Positions 8,995-16,568 of a stretch of 64,000 nucleotides of DNA are shown here, piece by piece. The notes beneath the pieces were generated by a model, which was given only the letters and a program-made list of their open reading frames with translations, did no database searches and was not told where the DNA came from. Positions within the stretch are counted from its first letter, which is position 1; each line of letters opens with the position of its first letter. The stretch is from JACCZX01 sp963729165 (lineage in GTDB: Bacteria > Pseudomonadota > Gammaproteobacteria > Burkholderiales > Burkholderiaceae_F): NCBI GenBank assembly GCA_963729165.1, contig CAVSMM010000009.1:62001-126000 (forward strand), given 5' to 3'. The position numbers were made by a program, and so were the translations under genes.

Positions 8995-9885
8995 ATGACC
9001 TCACGACTTCGCGGTGTGATCGCCGCTGCGGCGACGCCGCTGAACGCAGACTTCACGATCGACACCGATCGATTGATCGAACACTGCCGCGCGCTTCTCG
9101 CCGAAGGCTGCGACGGCATCAACCTGCTCGGCACCACCGGGGAAGCGACATCGTTCTCGGTCGAGCAGCGATTGGCGGCGATGAAGGCCGTGGCGCGCTC
9201 GGGCCTGCCGATGTCGCAATTCATGGCCGGCACAGGCACCGCGGCGCTGAACGATGCGGTGCGGCTGACGCGCGAGGCGCGTGATCTCGACTTCACCGGC
9301 GCGCTGGTACTGCCGCCGTTCTATTACAAGCCGATCGACAACGTCGGCCTGCTTGCTTACTTCGACGAGCTGATCAAGCGCGTCGGCGCGGATCTGCGCT
9401 TGTACCTCTACAACTTCCCGCAACTATCGGGCGTGCCGTACACGCTGGAATTCGTGCAGGCGCTGAAGAAAAAGTATCCGCGTCAATTGCTGGGCCTAAA
9501 GGACAGCTCGGGCGATACGACCTACGCGATCGCGATGGCCGCAGGCGTCGAGGACTTCGATGTGTTCCCCAGCGCCGAAGGAACGCTGAACGACGCCGAT
9601 CGTTATGGCTGGGTCGGATGCATTTCTGCCACCGTCAACGTCACCGTGCGCGCCGCCGCTGCGGGCTGGAAATCACGCGGTACCGTGGAAGGCGAGCGAG
9701 CAGTGGCCACCGCCGCTGCGCAACGCGCCATACTGGCGCGCGCGCCGGTGATTGCTGCAGTCAAACAGGCGCTTGCGGTGAAATACCAGCGCCCTGATTG
9801 GTCGCGCGTCGTACCACCGCTGCACGCGTTAACTTCTGAACAAGCAACGCAGCAAGCACGAGATCTGGCTTCGAGCGGTATTTAG
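8995..9885 (+). CDS. Dihydrodipicolinate synthase (DapA) family aldolase/dehydratase
   Basis: 296 residues, class I aldolase fold. GTTGE at 46-50 is the conserved turn, Tyr139 (LYLYNFPQLSG) is the proton-relay tyrosine, and Lys169 (LLGLKDSSGD) is the Schiff-base lysine. DapA relatives outside lysine synthesis act on 2-keto-3-deoxy sugar acids or related keto acids. The gene follows the dehydratase by ten bases, so co-transcription is likely and a catabolic role is favoured over lysine synthesis. The ATG at 8995 is chosen because the upstream in-frame region is inside the dehydratase gene and reads as shadow. Confidence 0.92.
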   Translation: MTSRLRGVIAAAATPLNADFTIDTDRLIEHCRALLAEGCDGINLLGTTGEATSFSVEQRLAAMKAVARSGLPMSQFMAGTGTAALNDAVRLTREARDLDFTGALVLPPFYYKPIDNVGLLAYFDELIKRVGADLRLYLYNFPQLSGVPYTLEFVQALKKKYPRQLLGLKDSSGDTTYAIAMAAGVEDFDVFPSAEGTLNDADRYGWVGCISATVNVTVRAAAAGWKSRGTVEGERAVATAAAQRAILARAPVIAAVKQALAVKYQRPDWSRVVPPLHALTSEQATQQARDLASSGI

Positions 9886-9905
9886 AACCGGCGTATCGAT
9901 TGGGT

Positions 9906-10655
9906 CTAGCGTCCGCCGGAGACGTCGACGATCGCGCCGTGCACGTACGACGATGCACCGGAGGCAAGCCACAGCGCGGCTTCCGCAACCTCGAGCGGAG
10001 AGCCCGATCGTCCGAGCGGCACGGCGCTCTTCGCGAGCCGCTCCATCTGCTCGAGACCGCCGTGCACGTTGTGAATCTCGGTAGCGATCAATCCCGGCCG
10101 GATTGCATTGACGCGAATGCCTTCGGTGCCGACTTCCTTCGCGAGTGCCACCGTGAACGAATCCATCGCGCCCTTGGTTGCCGCGTACGCCGTACCGCCG
10201 CTCAAACCGCCGGTGCGTGCCGCGACCGATGAGATGTTGACGATGGCTCCGCCGCGACCTCCGTGCTTCGTTGACATCCGCTTCACCGCTTCGCGCGAGC
10301 AATAGAAAGCGCTGAACACATTGGCCGAAAAAATTTTAGCGAGCTGCGCAATGTCGGTTTCAGTCACATTGAACTTGCTCAGCATGCCGGCGTTGTTGAC
10401 CAGCGCGTCAATCGTGCCGAGCTCGGCGTCGAAGCGATCGAACATCTTGGCCACCTGAGCTGAATCACCTGCATCGGCCTGCAGAGCAACTGCGTCACTG
10501 CCGTTGTCCTTGATCTCGGCGACTACTTCGCGCGCTTCTTTCTCGCTGCGATGAAAGTTGACGCCGACCTTGTAGCCCGAGCGTCCTGCCATCTTTGCAA
10601 TCTCGGCACCGATGCCGCGGCTGGCGCCGGTGACGAGCATGAGCGGTTGCTTCAT
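9906..10655 (-). CDS. SDR family NAD(P)-dependent oxidoreductase
   Basis: 249 residues, a classical short-chain dehydrogenase. TGASRGIG at 9-16 binds the dinucleotide, NNAG at 87-90 supports the fold, and Ser142/143, Tyr157 and Lys161 (AYAATK) form the catalytic set. It would oxidise or reduce a hydroxyl/keto substrate; FabG-like or sugar-alcohol specificities cannot be separated. Start at 10655 follows GAGGAG. It lies seven bases downstream of the Bug receptor gene on the same strand and is likely the last gene of the AtuA/Bug operon. Convergent with the aldolase gene across a 20-base gap. Confidence 0.92.
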   Translation of the reverse strand: MKQPLMLVTGASRGIGAEIAKMAGRSGYKVGVNFHRSEKEAREVVAEIKDNGSDAVALQADAGDSAQVAKMFDRFDAELGTIDALVNNAGMLSKFNVTETDIAQLAKIFSANVFSAFYCSREAVKRMSTKHGGRGGAIVNISSVAARTGGLSGGTAYAATKGAMDSFTVALAKEVGTEGIRVNAIRPGLIATEIHNVHGGLEQMERLAKSAVPLGRSGSPLEVAEAALWLASGASSYVHGAIVDVSGGR

Positions 10656-10662
10656 GGGCTCC

Positions 10663-11634
10663 TCATTCAGGTTCAATACCGGCTTCTTTCGTCAGCCGGG
10701 TCCACTTTCCGACCTCGGAGACGATGAATTTCGACAGCTCGTCAGGCGTCATCGGCATCGGCGCCAGCCCAATGGTTGCGAGCTTCTCCTTCACTTCGGC
10801 CGATGCCAGCGCTTTCGCGGTTGCGGCGTACAGCTTGTCGACGATTGGCTTCGGCGTACCGGCGGGTGCAGCGATCGCAAACCATGCAGTGATGTCGTAG
10901 CCCGGCAGCACTTCGGCCAACGTCGGCCAGTCGGGCACCAACGGGTTGCGCTGCGGTGCTGTGATCGCGATCGGCCGCAACGTACCGCCCTTGGCCTGTG
11001 CCATCGCGTTACCGAGATCGACGAACGTGAACTGCACCTGCCCCGACAGCACATCGTTGACCGCGAGCGGAATACCCTTGTAAGGAACCGACAGCACATC
11101 GAGCCCGCTCATCTTGCTGAGACGGGAAATGCTGATCTGCGAGCTGGTCGAGCCGTAGCCTGCGGCAAGCTTGCCCGGCCGCTGCTTCGCGTGCGCGATG
11201 AACTCGTTCAGATCCTTCGCGGGAAAATCGGGTTTCACCATCAGCACGAGCGCCGTCGTGCCGATGCCGGCCACCGGCGCAAAGTCCTTCGTCGGGTCGT
11301 ACGGCATTTTCTTCATCAGCGGCACGTTCGACGCGATCGCGGTGTTCGAGGTGAACAGCAGCGTCTGGCCGTCCGGCGCAGCGCGCACGACTTCGCTGCC
11401 GGCGATCGTGCCCTGTGCGCCGGGCTTGTTCTCTACTACGAACGGCTTGCCGAGTGCGGTCTGCAACTGTTGGCCGATCACCCGCGCCGCAAGATCGGTC
11501 GCGCTGCCCGGCGGAAACGGCACGATCATCTTGACTGGGCCCTTCGGATAGTCCTGCGCTTGAGCAAACGCGGGCTGTGCGGCGATAACGGCCAGCGTCA
11601 TCGCACAGACCGCGAGCAGTTTGTTGAGTGTCAT
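10663..11634 (-). CDS. Bug-family TctC-like solute receptor coupled to the AtuA genes
   Basis: 323 residues with a signal peptide ending near AAQPAFAQ, then YPKGPVKMIVPFPPGSATD (family hallmark), ENKPGAQGTIAGSE and a DGQTLLF loop. It is a periplasmic binding protein expected to deliver an organic acid to a TctAB-like permease. Its ATG overlaps the stop of the AtuA-C gene by four bases, so translation is probably coupled. That placement suggests that the ligand is the substrate, or a precursor, of the AtuA-type enzyme system. The only TctAB pair in the window is at 16-18 kb. Confidence 0.92.
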   Translation of the reverse strand: MTLNKLLAVCAMTLAVIAAQPAFAQAQDYPKGPVKMIVPFPPGSATDLAARVIGQQLQTALGKPFVVENKPGAQGTIAGSEVVRAAPDGQTLLFTSNTAIASNVPLMKKMPYDPTKDFAPVAGIGTTALVLMVKPDFPAKDLNEFIAHAKQRPGKLAAGYGSTSSQISISRLSKMSGLDVLSVPYKGIPLAVNDVLSGQVQFTFVDLGNAMAQAKGGTLRPIAITAPQRNPLVPDWPTLAEVLPGYDITAWFAIAAPAGTPKPIVDKLYAATAKALASAEVKEKLATIGLAPMPMTPDELSKFIVSEVGKWTRLTKEAGIEPE

Positions 11635-12002
11635 GCAGTCTCCCTGGGTGTTGTTTGCAGATGCATCTCGGAAGGCATCTGCACGGTGATTGCGAGTAAA
11701 TGAAACGACAGCGCCTTGCCGTGCATATCCAGATTCAGCGAATCGTTAACGCCGCCATCGAGCACGTCGTCTAGAACGAAGTTCATCGCGGCCAGCTTCG
11801 GCAGCAGGTAGCGCGCCACGTGAGTCGGCTTGCGATACGCAAACTGCTGCGCGACGCGCTCTGCCGTTACTTGCTCGACCAGCAGGTCGTAATGACGAGC
11901 GTCGTACGCGATCAGGCTGATGTTGGTGCGATTGCCTTTGTCGCCGGTGCGCGCATGCGCGATCGCGCGCAGCGGAACTTCAGTCGCGTTAGATGCCTTC
12001 AT
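11631..12002 (-). CDS. AtuA-related C-terminal domain protein
   Basis: 123 residues matching the small domain that follows AtuA (DUF1446), here encoded as a separate polypeptide. The conserved LRAIAHARTGDKGNRTNISL is the family signature. AtuA-type proteins are required for acyclic terpene (citronellol/geraniol) utilisation in Pseudomonas, but most relatives are untested. Its ATG overlaps the stop of the AtuA gene by four bases, and its stop overlaps the Bug ATG by four, giving a three-gene coupled block. The longer open frame upstream of 12002 lies within AtuA and is not credible. Confidence 0.88.
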   Translation of the reverse strand: MKASNATEVPLRAIAHARTGDKGNRTNISLIAYDARHYDLLVEQVTAERVAQQFAYRKPTHVARYLLPKLAAMNFVLDDVLDGGVNDSLNLDMHGKALSFHLLAITVQMPSEMHLQTTPRETA

Positions 12003-13384
12003 ACGAACGCGACACTCGCCGGCACGCGCTCGCGCGGCACGAGGCACGACTTCTGCGACAAGCGCTGCCGCTTGGCGACACGCACTCCGCCGCCGCCCGC
12101 GGGACCTCCGGTCCACAGCGCGGTCAGCTCGCGCAGCATGCGGTCGATCCTTGCGGCATCTTCATGTTTTGCGGCAACGCGCAGACGCACGTCGGTCGCT
12201 GCGCCGATGCGTGTTGCATTCAGCAGCCGGTCCGTATCGTCACCGAGAACGCTCATCACGCCGATCAGATCGAAGCGCAGCGCCAGGTCGCCGCCGACGC
12301 GTTTTTGCATCACGTCCATCGCCAGTCGTGCGCGCGCTTCGGCGCCTTCGCCTGCATACGAGATTTCTCCTTCGCCAAGCCAGCCGCCGTCGAAGAAAAC
12401 ATTCGCCTTCAGCGTCGGAGTGCGCGGATGCCCGCGTACTCCGGTCAGCCGCACACGGTTCGGCGCAATTTCTGCAACTTCGGCCTCGGTGATGTCGGCG
12501 ACGACATCGGGCGTCAGATATTCGGCGGGATCGTGAATCTCGTACAACAGCTGCTCTTTGACGGTGCGCGCATCGACGAGTCCACCGGTATTGGATGCCT
12601 TGGTCACGATGCAGCTGCCGTCGGCCGCGATCTCGGCAATCGGAAATCCCACGTCCTCAAGGTTCGGCACATCTTTGAAACCGGGGTCCGCAAAATAGCC
12701 GCCGCTCACCTGCGCGCCGCACTCCAGAAGGTGGCCGGCCATCGTTGCGCCCGCGAGTTGGTCCCAATCGCTGTCACCCCAACCAAAGTGTGCGATCGCG
12801 GGTGCAAGTGTGAGGGATGGATCGGCCACGCGACCGGTGACGACGATCTGCGCGCCCGCGATGATCGCTTCGGCAATCGCCGCCGCACCCTGATACGCGT
12901 TCGCGCAAACAAAGCGCCGTTCATCGAAATCGCCGTCGAGTGCATCACGCACGATCTGGCGACATGACACACTCGAAAGATCATCGCCTTCGACCACCGC
13001 GATACGCGGCACACGCAACCCAAGCTCGCGCGCCAGCCGATGAATCATCGCTGCTGCGCCACGCGGATTGGCGGCTCCGAAATTGCCGACGATCGTAATG
13101 TTGTGCTGCAGGCAGTCGGCCAGAATCGGGCGCAGCACCAGTTCGAGCAACACTTCGTAGCCAAGCTCGGGATTCGCCTTGCGCGCCAGTTGTGCCAGCG
13201 CCAACGTGCGCTCAGCGAGCATCTCGAAAATGAGTGCGGAATAGCCGCCTCTTTCAACCAGCGAACGAACCACGGCTCCGGGCGCATCGACGCGATCGCC
13301 CGAGAAGCCGGCGCCGCAACCGACTGCCAGCGTCTCCGTGTGCCTGCCCTGCCGCATGTCACGAGTTTGCCCGATTTCTGCCAT
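11999..13384 (-). CDS. AtuA family protein (DUF1446, acyclic terpene utilisation type)
   Basis: About 461 residues. AVGCGAGFSGDRVDA opens the family domain; further family blocks are SALIFEMLAERTLALAQ, IVGNFGAANPRGAA, VVEGDDLS, GAQIVVTGRVADPSLTLAP and GYFADPGF. Its biochemical activity is not established; in Pseudomonas AtuA is tied to citronellol/geraniol breakdown. Start uncertain: ATG 13384 is used, ATG 13357 is possible, and the frame is open to 13483 without a visible ribosome site. First gene of an operon running to the SDR at 9906. The name atuA is withheld because orthology cannot be shown. Confidence 0.85.
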   Translation of the reverse strand: MAEIGQTRDMRQGRHTETLAVGCGAGFSGDRVDAPGAVVRSLVERGGYSALIFEMLAERTLALAQLARKANPELGYEVLLELVLRPILADCLQHNITIVGNFGAANPRGAAAMIHRLARELGLRVPRIAVVEGDDLSSVSCRQIVRDALDGDFDERRFVCANAYQGAAAIAEAIIAGAQIVVTGRVADPSLTLAPAIAHFGWGDSDWDQLAGATMAGHLLECGAQVSGGYFADPGFKDVPNLEDVGFPIAEIAADGSCIVTKASNTGGLVDARTVKEQLLYEIHDPAEYLTPDVVADITEAEVAEIAPNRVRLTGVRGHPRTPTLKANVFFDGGWLGEGEISYAGEGAEARARLAMDVMQKRVGGDLALRFDLIGVMSVLGDDTDRLLNATRIGAATDVRLRVAAKHEDAARIDRMLRELTALWTGGPAGGGGVRVAKRQRLSQKSCLVPRERVPASVAFV

Positions 13385-13515
13385 TAATCGGGGCGAGATC
13401 GCATAGCTTCCGATGGCGGCCGGAACAGCGCCGCTTACACCCGCTAAATTTTGCCGTTGCAGCGCGGCAACCTTTGGCAACATGGGTCGCTAGTAGAAAC
13501 GAGCAGGGCCGCGAA

Positions 13516-14691
13516 TTGAATCTCCACAACTTCGAAACCGTGCAAGCGCCGCTGCGCAAGGCGCCGCCGCCGGCGCCACCGGTGGCGTTGCGCTTTAGTC
13601 ACACGGCAACATTTGGTGAAAAGGCCAAGTGGTTACCTCCTTTTCGGCTGACACCGTCGTTTGCCAGCGCGGATGGGCAGAGCATTATTTATCGCCGCCG
13701 TTCACAGGTCGTGCTGGTCGGTGAAGGCGGCGAAACGCATGTTGGCCAGGCCACGTCGTTCGCGCTCGGCTCAGGCGACGCTCGGGTGCGCATTGATGCA
13801 CACGGCTACGCGCGCATCATTCGGCCGACGCGGTCGACTCAGGCGATTGATCCCGTCTCCAACGTCGTGGACGGCGCAGCCGACATGGAGCGCGACGCCG
13901 CACTCCTCGTGTGCTCGCACTTGAACGAGCACGTCGAATCGCTCGCCTTTCCGCATCGCTGGACACCTTCTCCGGACCATGTCCTGCTGCCGGTCGCCGT
14001 GCGTGCGTTTGCGGAGCCGCAACCCAAGCCGCCCAAGGCCTCGATATCTGCCGATCCGCGCGTCAAAGCGGCGGCTGATCCGCAGGACATGAACGACTAT
14101 CTCGACGCGCGCGCAGCGTGGTTGGCACGGCGCCTCGCGTGGGATGCGGCGCAGCGCTCGATTCATGAGCTCAAGGAACGAGCAGTAAACGGCGACCTGG
14201 AGGGCATGCGCGAGTATTTGATGAAATGCCTGCACGACGTTCTCTGGCCCCTGCCCACCGTCATCAGTTACGAGTTTCGCGGCAATGGCGAAGCCAAGCT
14301 TGAATTCGTTGTGCCGGGACTCGATGCGATTCCTGACCGCGAAGCCGCGATGGCGAGTGGCAACCGGGTCGAGGTCCGCCGCATGTCAGACGTCTCGCAC
14401 ACCAAACTGCACAACCAGCACGCAGTCGGCCTCGTCGTTCGCTTGCTGGGAGAACTGTTTGCTGCGTTACCTACGATCGACACGGTGACGGTGTCCGCAC
14501 TGCAGTTGCCCGCTAACGGCAAGCCGCAGCGCTATATCACTTCTGCACAGACCGATCGCGAGCGCTGGTCCGGACTGCACTCGAACGGCTCGGTGACACA
14601 GGACCAGGCGATTCGCTGCCTGAGCCAGCTCGGAGCACGCTGCAATCTGACCGCGCTAGGCGCGTTCATGGCCGTCGAGCCGTTTGCCTGA
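13516..14691 (+). CDS. Conserved-looking hypothetical protein, soluble
   Basis: About 391 residues, not recognised. No signal peptide or membrane span is visible. The N-terminal third contains SADGQSIIYRRRSQVVLVG, the middle has a proline-rich linker (EPQPKPPKAS), then a charged helical stretch (DARAAWLARRLAWDAAQ), and the C-terminal half looks like a compact alpha/beta domain (YEFRGNGEAKLEFVVPGL). No start codon has a good ribosome site; TTG 13516 is chosen because the frame upstream overlaps the divergent AtuA gene, and TTG 13474 is an alternative. Codon use matches the neighbours, so coding is likely. Function unknown. Confidence 0.65.
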   Translation: MNLHNFETVQAPLRKAPPPAPPVALRFSHTATFGEKAKWLPPFRLTPSFASADGQSIIYRRRSQVVLVGEGGETHVGQATSFALGSGDARVRIDAHGYARIIRPTRSTQAIDPVSNVVDGAADMERDAALLVCSHLNEHVESLAFPHRWTPSPDHVLLPVAVRAFAEPQPKPPKASISADPRVKAAADPQDMNDYLDARAAWLARRLAWDAAQRSIHELKERAVNGDLEGMREYLMKCLHDVLWPLPTVISYEFRGNGEAKLEFVVPGLDAIPDREAAMASGNRVEVRRMSDVSHTKLHNQHAVGLVVRLLGELFAALPTIDTVTVSALQLPANGKPQRYITSAQTDRERWSGLHSNGSVTQDQAIRCLSQLGARCNLTALGAFMAVEPFA

Positions 14692-15060
14692 TTCCGACGC
14701 AAAAAACAACTGATTCTGTCCGGTCTGCCCGGGCGCCCTAATCAGGAATTCCGCAAGTTACCTTCTGTGTGTCGGCACTCAAGCCGACACACGTCACCGA
14801 ACGTGCAGCAGGTTTGGTTGCCGAACGCCGGGCACACCTCGCCGCGTGATACGCAGGCCTTGCAGCCCGAAGGGATGCATATCAGCGGAGTCGGGACATT
14901 GACGTCTGTTCCTTTGCGCACAACGATAATGCTGGCAACAGCCAACGCACAAGGTAGAAAATTCAATGACTCCAATGAATGGGACTGGACAACCATTCGC
15001 CGCAAGATCGAAGATACGGAGCGGATCACATAACAAAGCAATCCTCGTTAGGAGACAGCC
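14692..15060. other. Intergenic region with a hairpin and a Cys-rich minus-strand frame
   Basis: 369 bases between the unknown gene and tctC. A perfect ten-base-pair hairpin with loop ACTCAA sits at 14767-14792, downstream of the unknown gene; it has no T-run. A minus-strand open frame (15041 to 14742) ends in a cysteine-rich tail with spacing C-x6-C-x7-CC-x5-C-x3-C. The tail overlaps the hairpin, so coding is doubtful. AGGAGAC just before 15061 is the tctC ribosome site. No convincing promoter was found. Confidence 0.45.
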
Positions 15061-16053
15061 ATGCTTATTCCGTCACGGCGCTTAATACTCGCCGGTATCG
15101 CCAGCTCGATCGTCGGCCTTGCTGCACTCACCCTCGCGTCTTCAGTTCAGGCTCAGGCGTATCCATCTCGTCCGATCACCTTGATCGTGCCGTGGGGCGC
15201 GGGCGGCGGAACCGATGCGACCGCGCGCATCATCGCGACCTTGCTCGAAAAGGACCTGGGTCAGCCGGTCAATGTCGTCAACCGCACCGGCGGCAACGGC
15301 GTCGTCGGTCACGCCGCGATTGCTTCCGCTGCTCCTGACGGCTACACGATCGGCCTCGCCACCGTAGAGATCGGCATGCTGCATTGGCAGGGGCTGACCG
15401 AGCTGACCGGTGCTTCGTATACGCCGCTTGCGCTCGTCAATGCAGACCCTGCCGGCGTTCAGGTGCGCGCCGACGCGCCATATAAAACACTCAACGACCT
15501 GCTGGCCGCGATCAAAGCGAATCCCGGCAAGCTGAAGGCCTCAGGCACCGGGCAGGGCGGCATCTGGCATCTTGCATTGGCGGGCTTGCTGCGCGATCAG
15601 AAGATCGATCCGGCCGCTGTTCCCTGGGTGCCAAGCAACGGCGCCGCACCGGGATTGCAGGACATGGTTGCCGGGGGTGTCGATATCGCGCCGGTGTCGT
15701 TGCCCGAAGCGCGCGCGCTGATCGACGCGGGCAAAGTGAAGAGCCTTGTGATCATGAATGACAAGCCGTCCACGCTGTATCCGAACGTGCCGACATTAAA
15801 GTCTGCGATCGGTAGCGACTGGACGATGGCAGCGTGGCGCGGGATGGTGGCACCGAAAGGCATACCGGCCGACGTACGCGACAAGCTCGCGGCCGCATTG
15901 AAGAAGATCGTCGCCAGCAAGGAATACACCGAGTTCATGGCCGGTCGCGGCTTTGGCGTGATTTATGCGGGGCCTGATGACTTCGCCAAATTCATGGCGA
16001 AGTCGGACACTGAACTCGGCGCGACGATGAAGGCGGTAGGCATCGCAAAATAG
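15061..16053 (+). CDS. tctC: Tripartite tricarboxylate transporter receptor TctC-like
   Basis: 330 residues. Signal peptide ends near SSVQAQA; YPSRPITLIVPWGAGGGTD is the family hallmark and DGYTIGLATVEIG the ligand-loop region. It is the periplasmic receptor of the adjacent TctAB permease: the order receptor, small membrane subunit, large membrane subunit is the classic tctCBA operon. A strong AGGAGAC ribosome site precedes ATG 15061. The ligand is a carboxylate of unknown identity. Unlike the two other Bug genes in the window, this one sits with its own permease. Confidence 0.93.
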   Translation: MLIPSRRLILAGIASSIVGLAALTLASSVQAQAYPSRPITLIVPWGAGGGTDATARIIATLLEKDLGQPVNVVNRTGGNGVVGHAAIASAAPDGYTIGLATVEIGMLHWQGLTELTGASYTPLALVNADPAGVQVRADAPYKTLNDLLAAIKANPGKLKASGTGQGGIWHLALAGLLRDQKIDPAAVPWVPSNGAAPGLQDMVAGGVDIAPVSLPEARALIDAGKVKSLVIMNDKPSTLYPNVPTLKSAIGSDWTMAAWRGMVAPKGIPADVRDKLAAALKKIVASKEYTEFMAGRGFGVIYAGPDDFAKFMAKSDTELGATMKAVGIAK

Positions 16054-16090
16054 CGTTCTGCGCGAAGCAATCAAGACTGCGGCACGCTTA

Positions 16091-16564
16091 GTGAAGCTCA
16101 GCGACGCCGTTTTTGGTTTGCTGTTGCTTGCGCTGGGCGCGGTCGTTATCGCGACCGTCTCGTCCTACCCGACGATCGCCGCGCAGCGCGTCGGCCCGGC
16201 GCTGTTTCCGGCGCTGATCGCGATCGGGCTGATGATCGCCGGCGTGATCCTGATAGTGAGCGGCTGGCGTGCGCGCGTCGCCGTGCCGTGGGTTCGCTTC
16301 GAGCCGTGGGTGCACTCGCCACGGCACGTCGCCGGCTTCATCGGGGTGATCGGCTCGATCGTTTTCTACATCGTCGCGGCGAACTGGCTCGGTTTCTTTC
16401 TGACGTCGTTCGTCATCCTCACGCTGCTGTTTCGTCTTTTCGGCGTCGCATTCGGCCGTTCGATCGTGATCGCCGCGATCGCAACGTTCGTCATCCATTT
16501 CGCTTTCTACAAGCTGCTGCGCGTGCCGCTGCCGTGGGGCGTGCTGACTAACTACGCCTGGTAG
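16091..16564 (+). CDS. tctB: Tripartite tricarboxylate transporter small membrane subunit TctB
   Basis: 157 residues with four hydrophobic spans (about 7-27, 37-58, 78-100 and 104-140) and the RVGPALFPALIAIGLMIAG segment typical of TctB. It is the small, poorly conserved membrane partner of TctA. GTG at 16091 is the start. The gene lies 37 bases after tctC and four bases before tctA, so the three are co-transcribed. Confidence 0.9.
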   Translation: MKLSDAVFGLLLLALGAVVIATVSSYPTIAAQRVGPALFPALIAIGLMIAGVILIVSGWRARVAVPWVRFEPWVHSPRHVAGFIGVIGSIVFYIVAANWLGFFLTSFVILTLLFRLFGVAFGRSIVIAAIATFVIHFAFYKLLRVPLPWGVLTNYAW

Positions 16565-16568
16565 CGCG

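Noticed and set aside
7401..9296. A 631-codon open frame on the minus strand
   Set aside because: It is antisense to the dehydratase and aldolase genes, which have full catalytic motifs; high GC third positions keep the opposite frame open.
14899..14930. Promoter TTGACG ... GATAAT before tctC
   Set aside because: Spacer of 20 bases is too long for a normal sigma-70 promoter.
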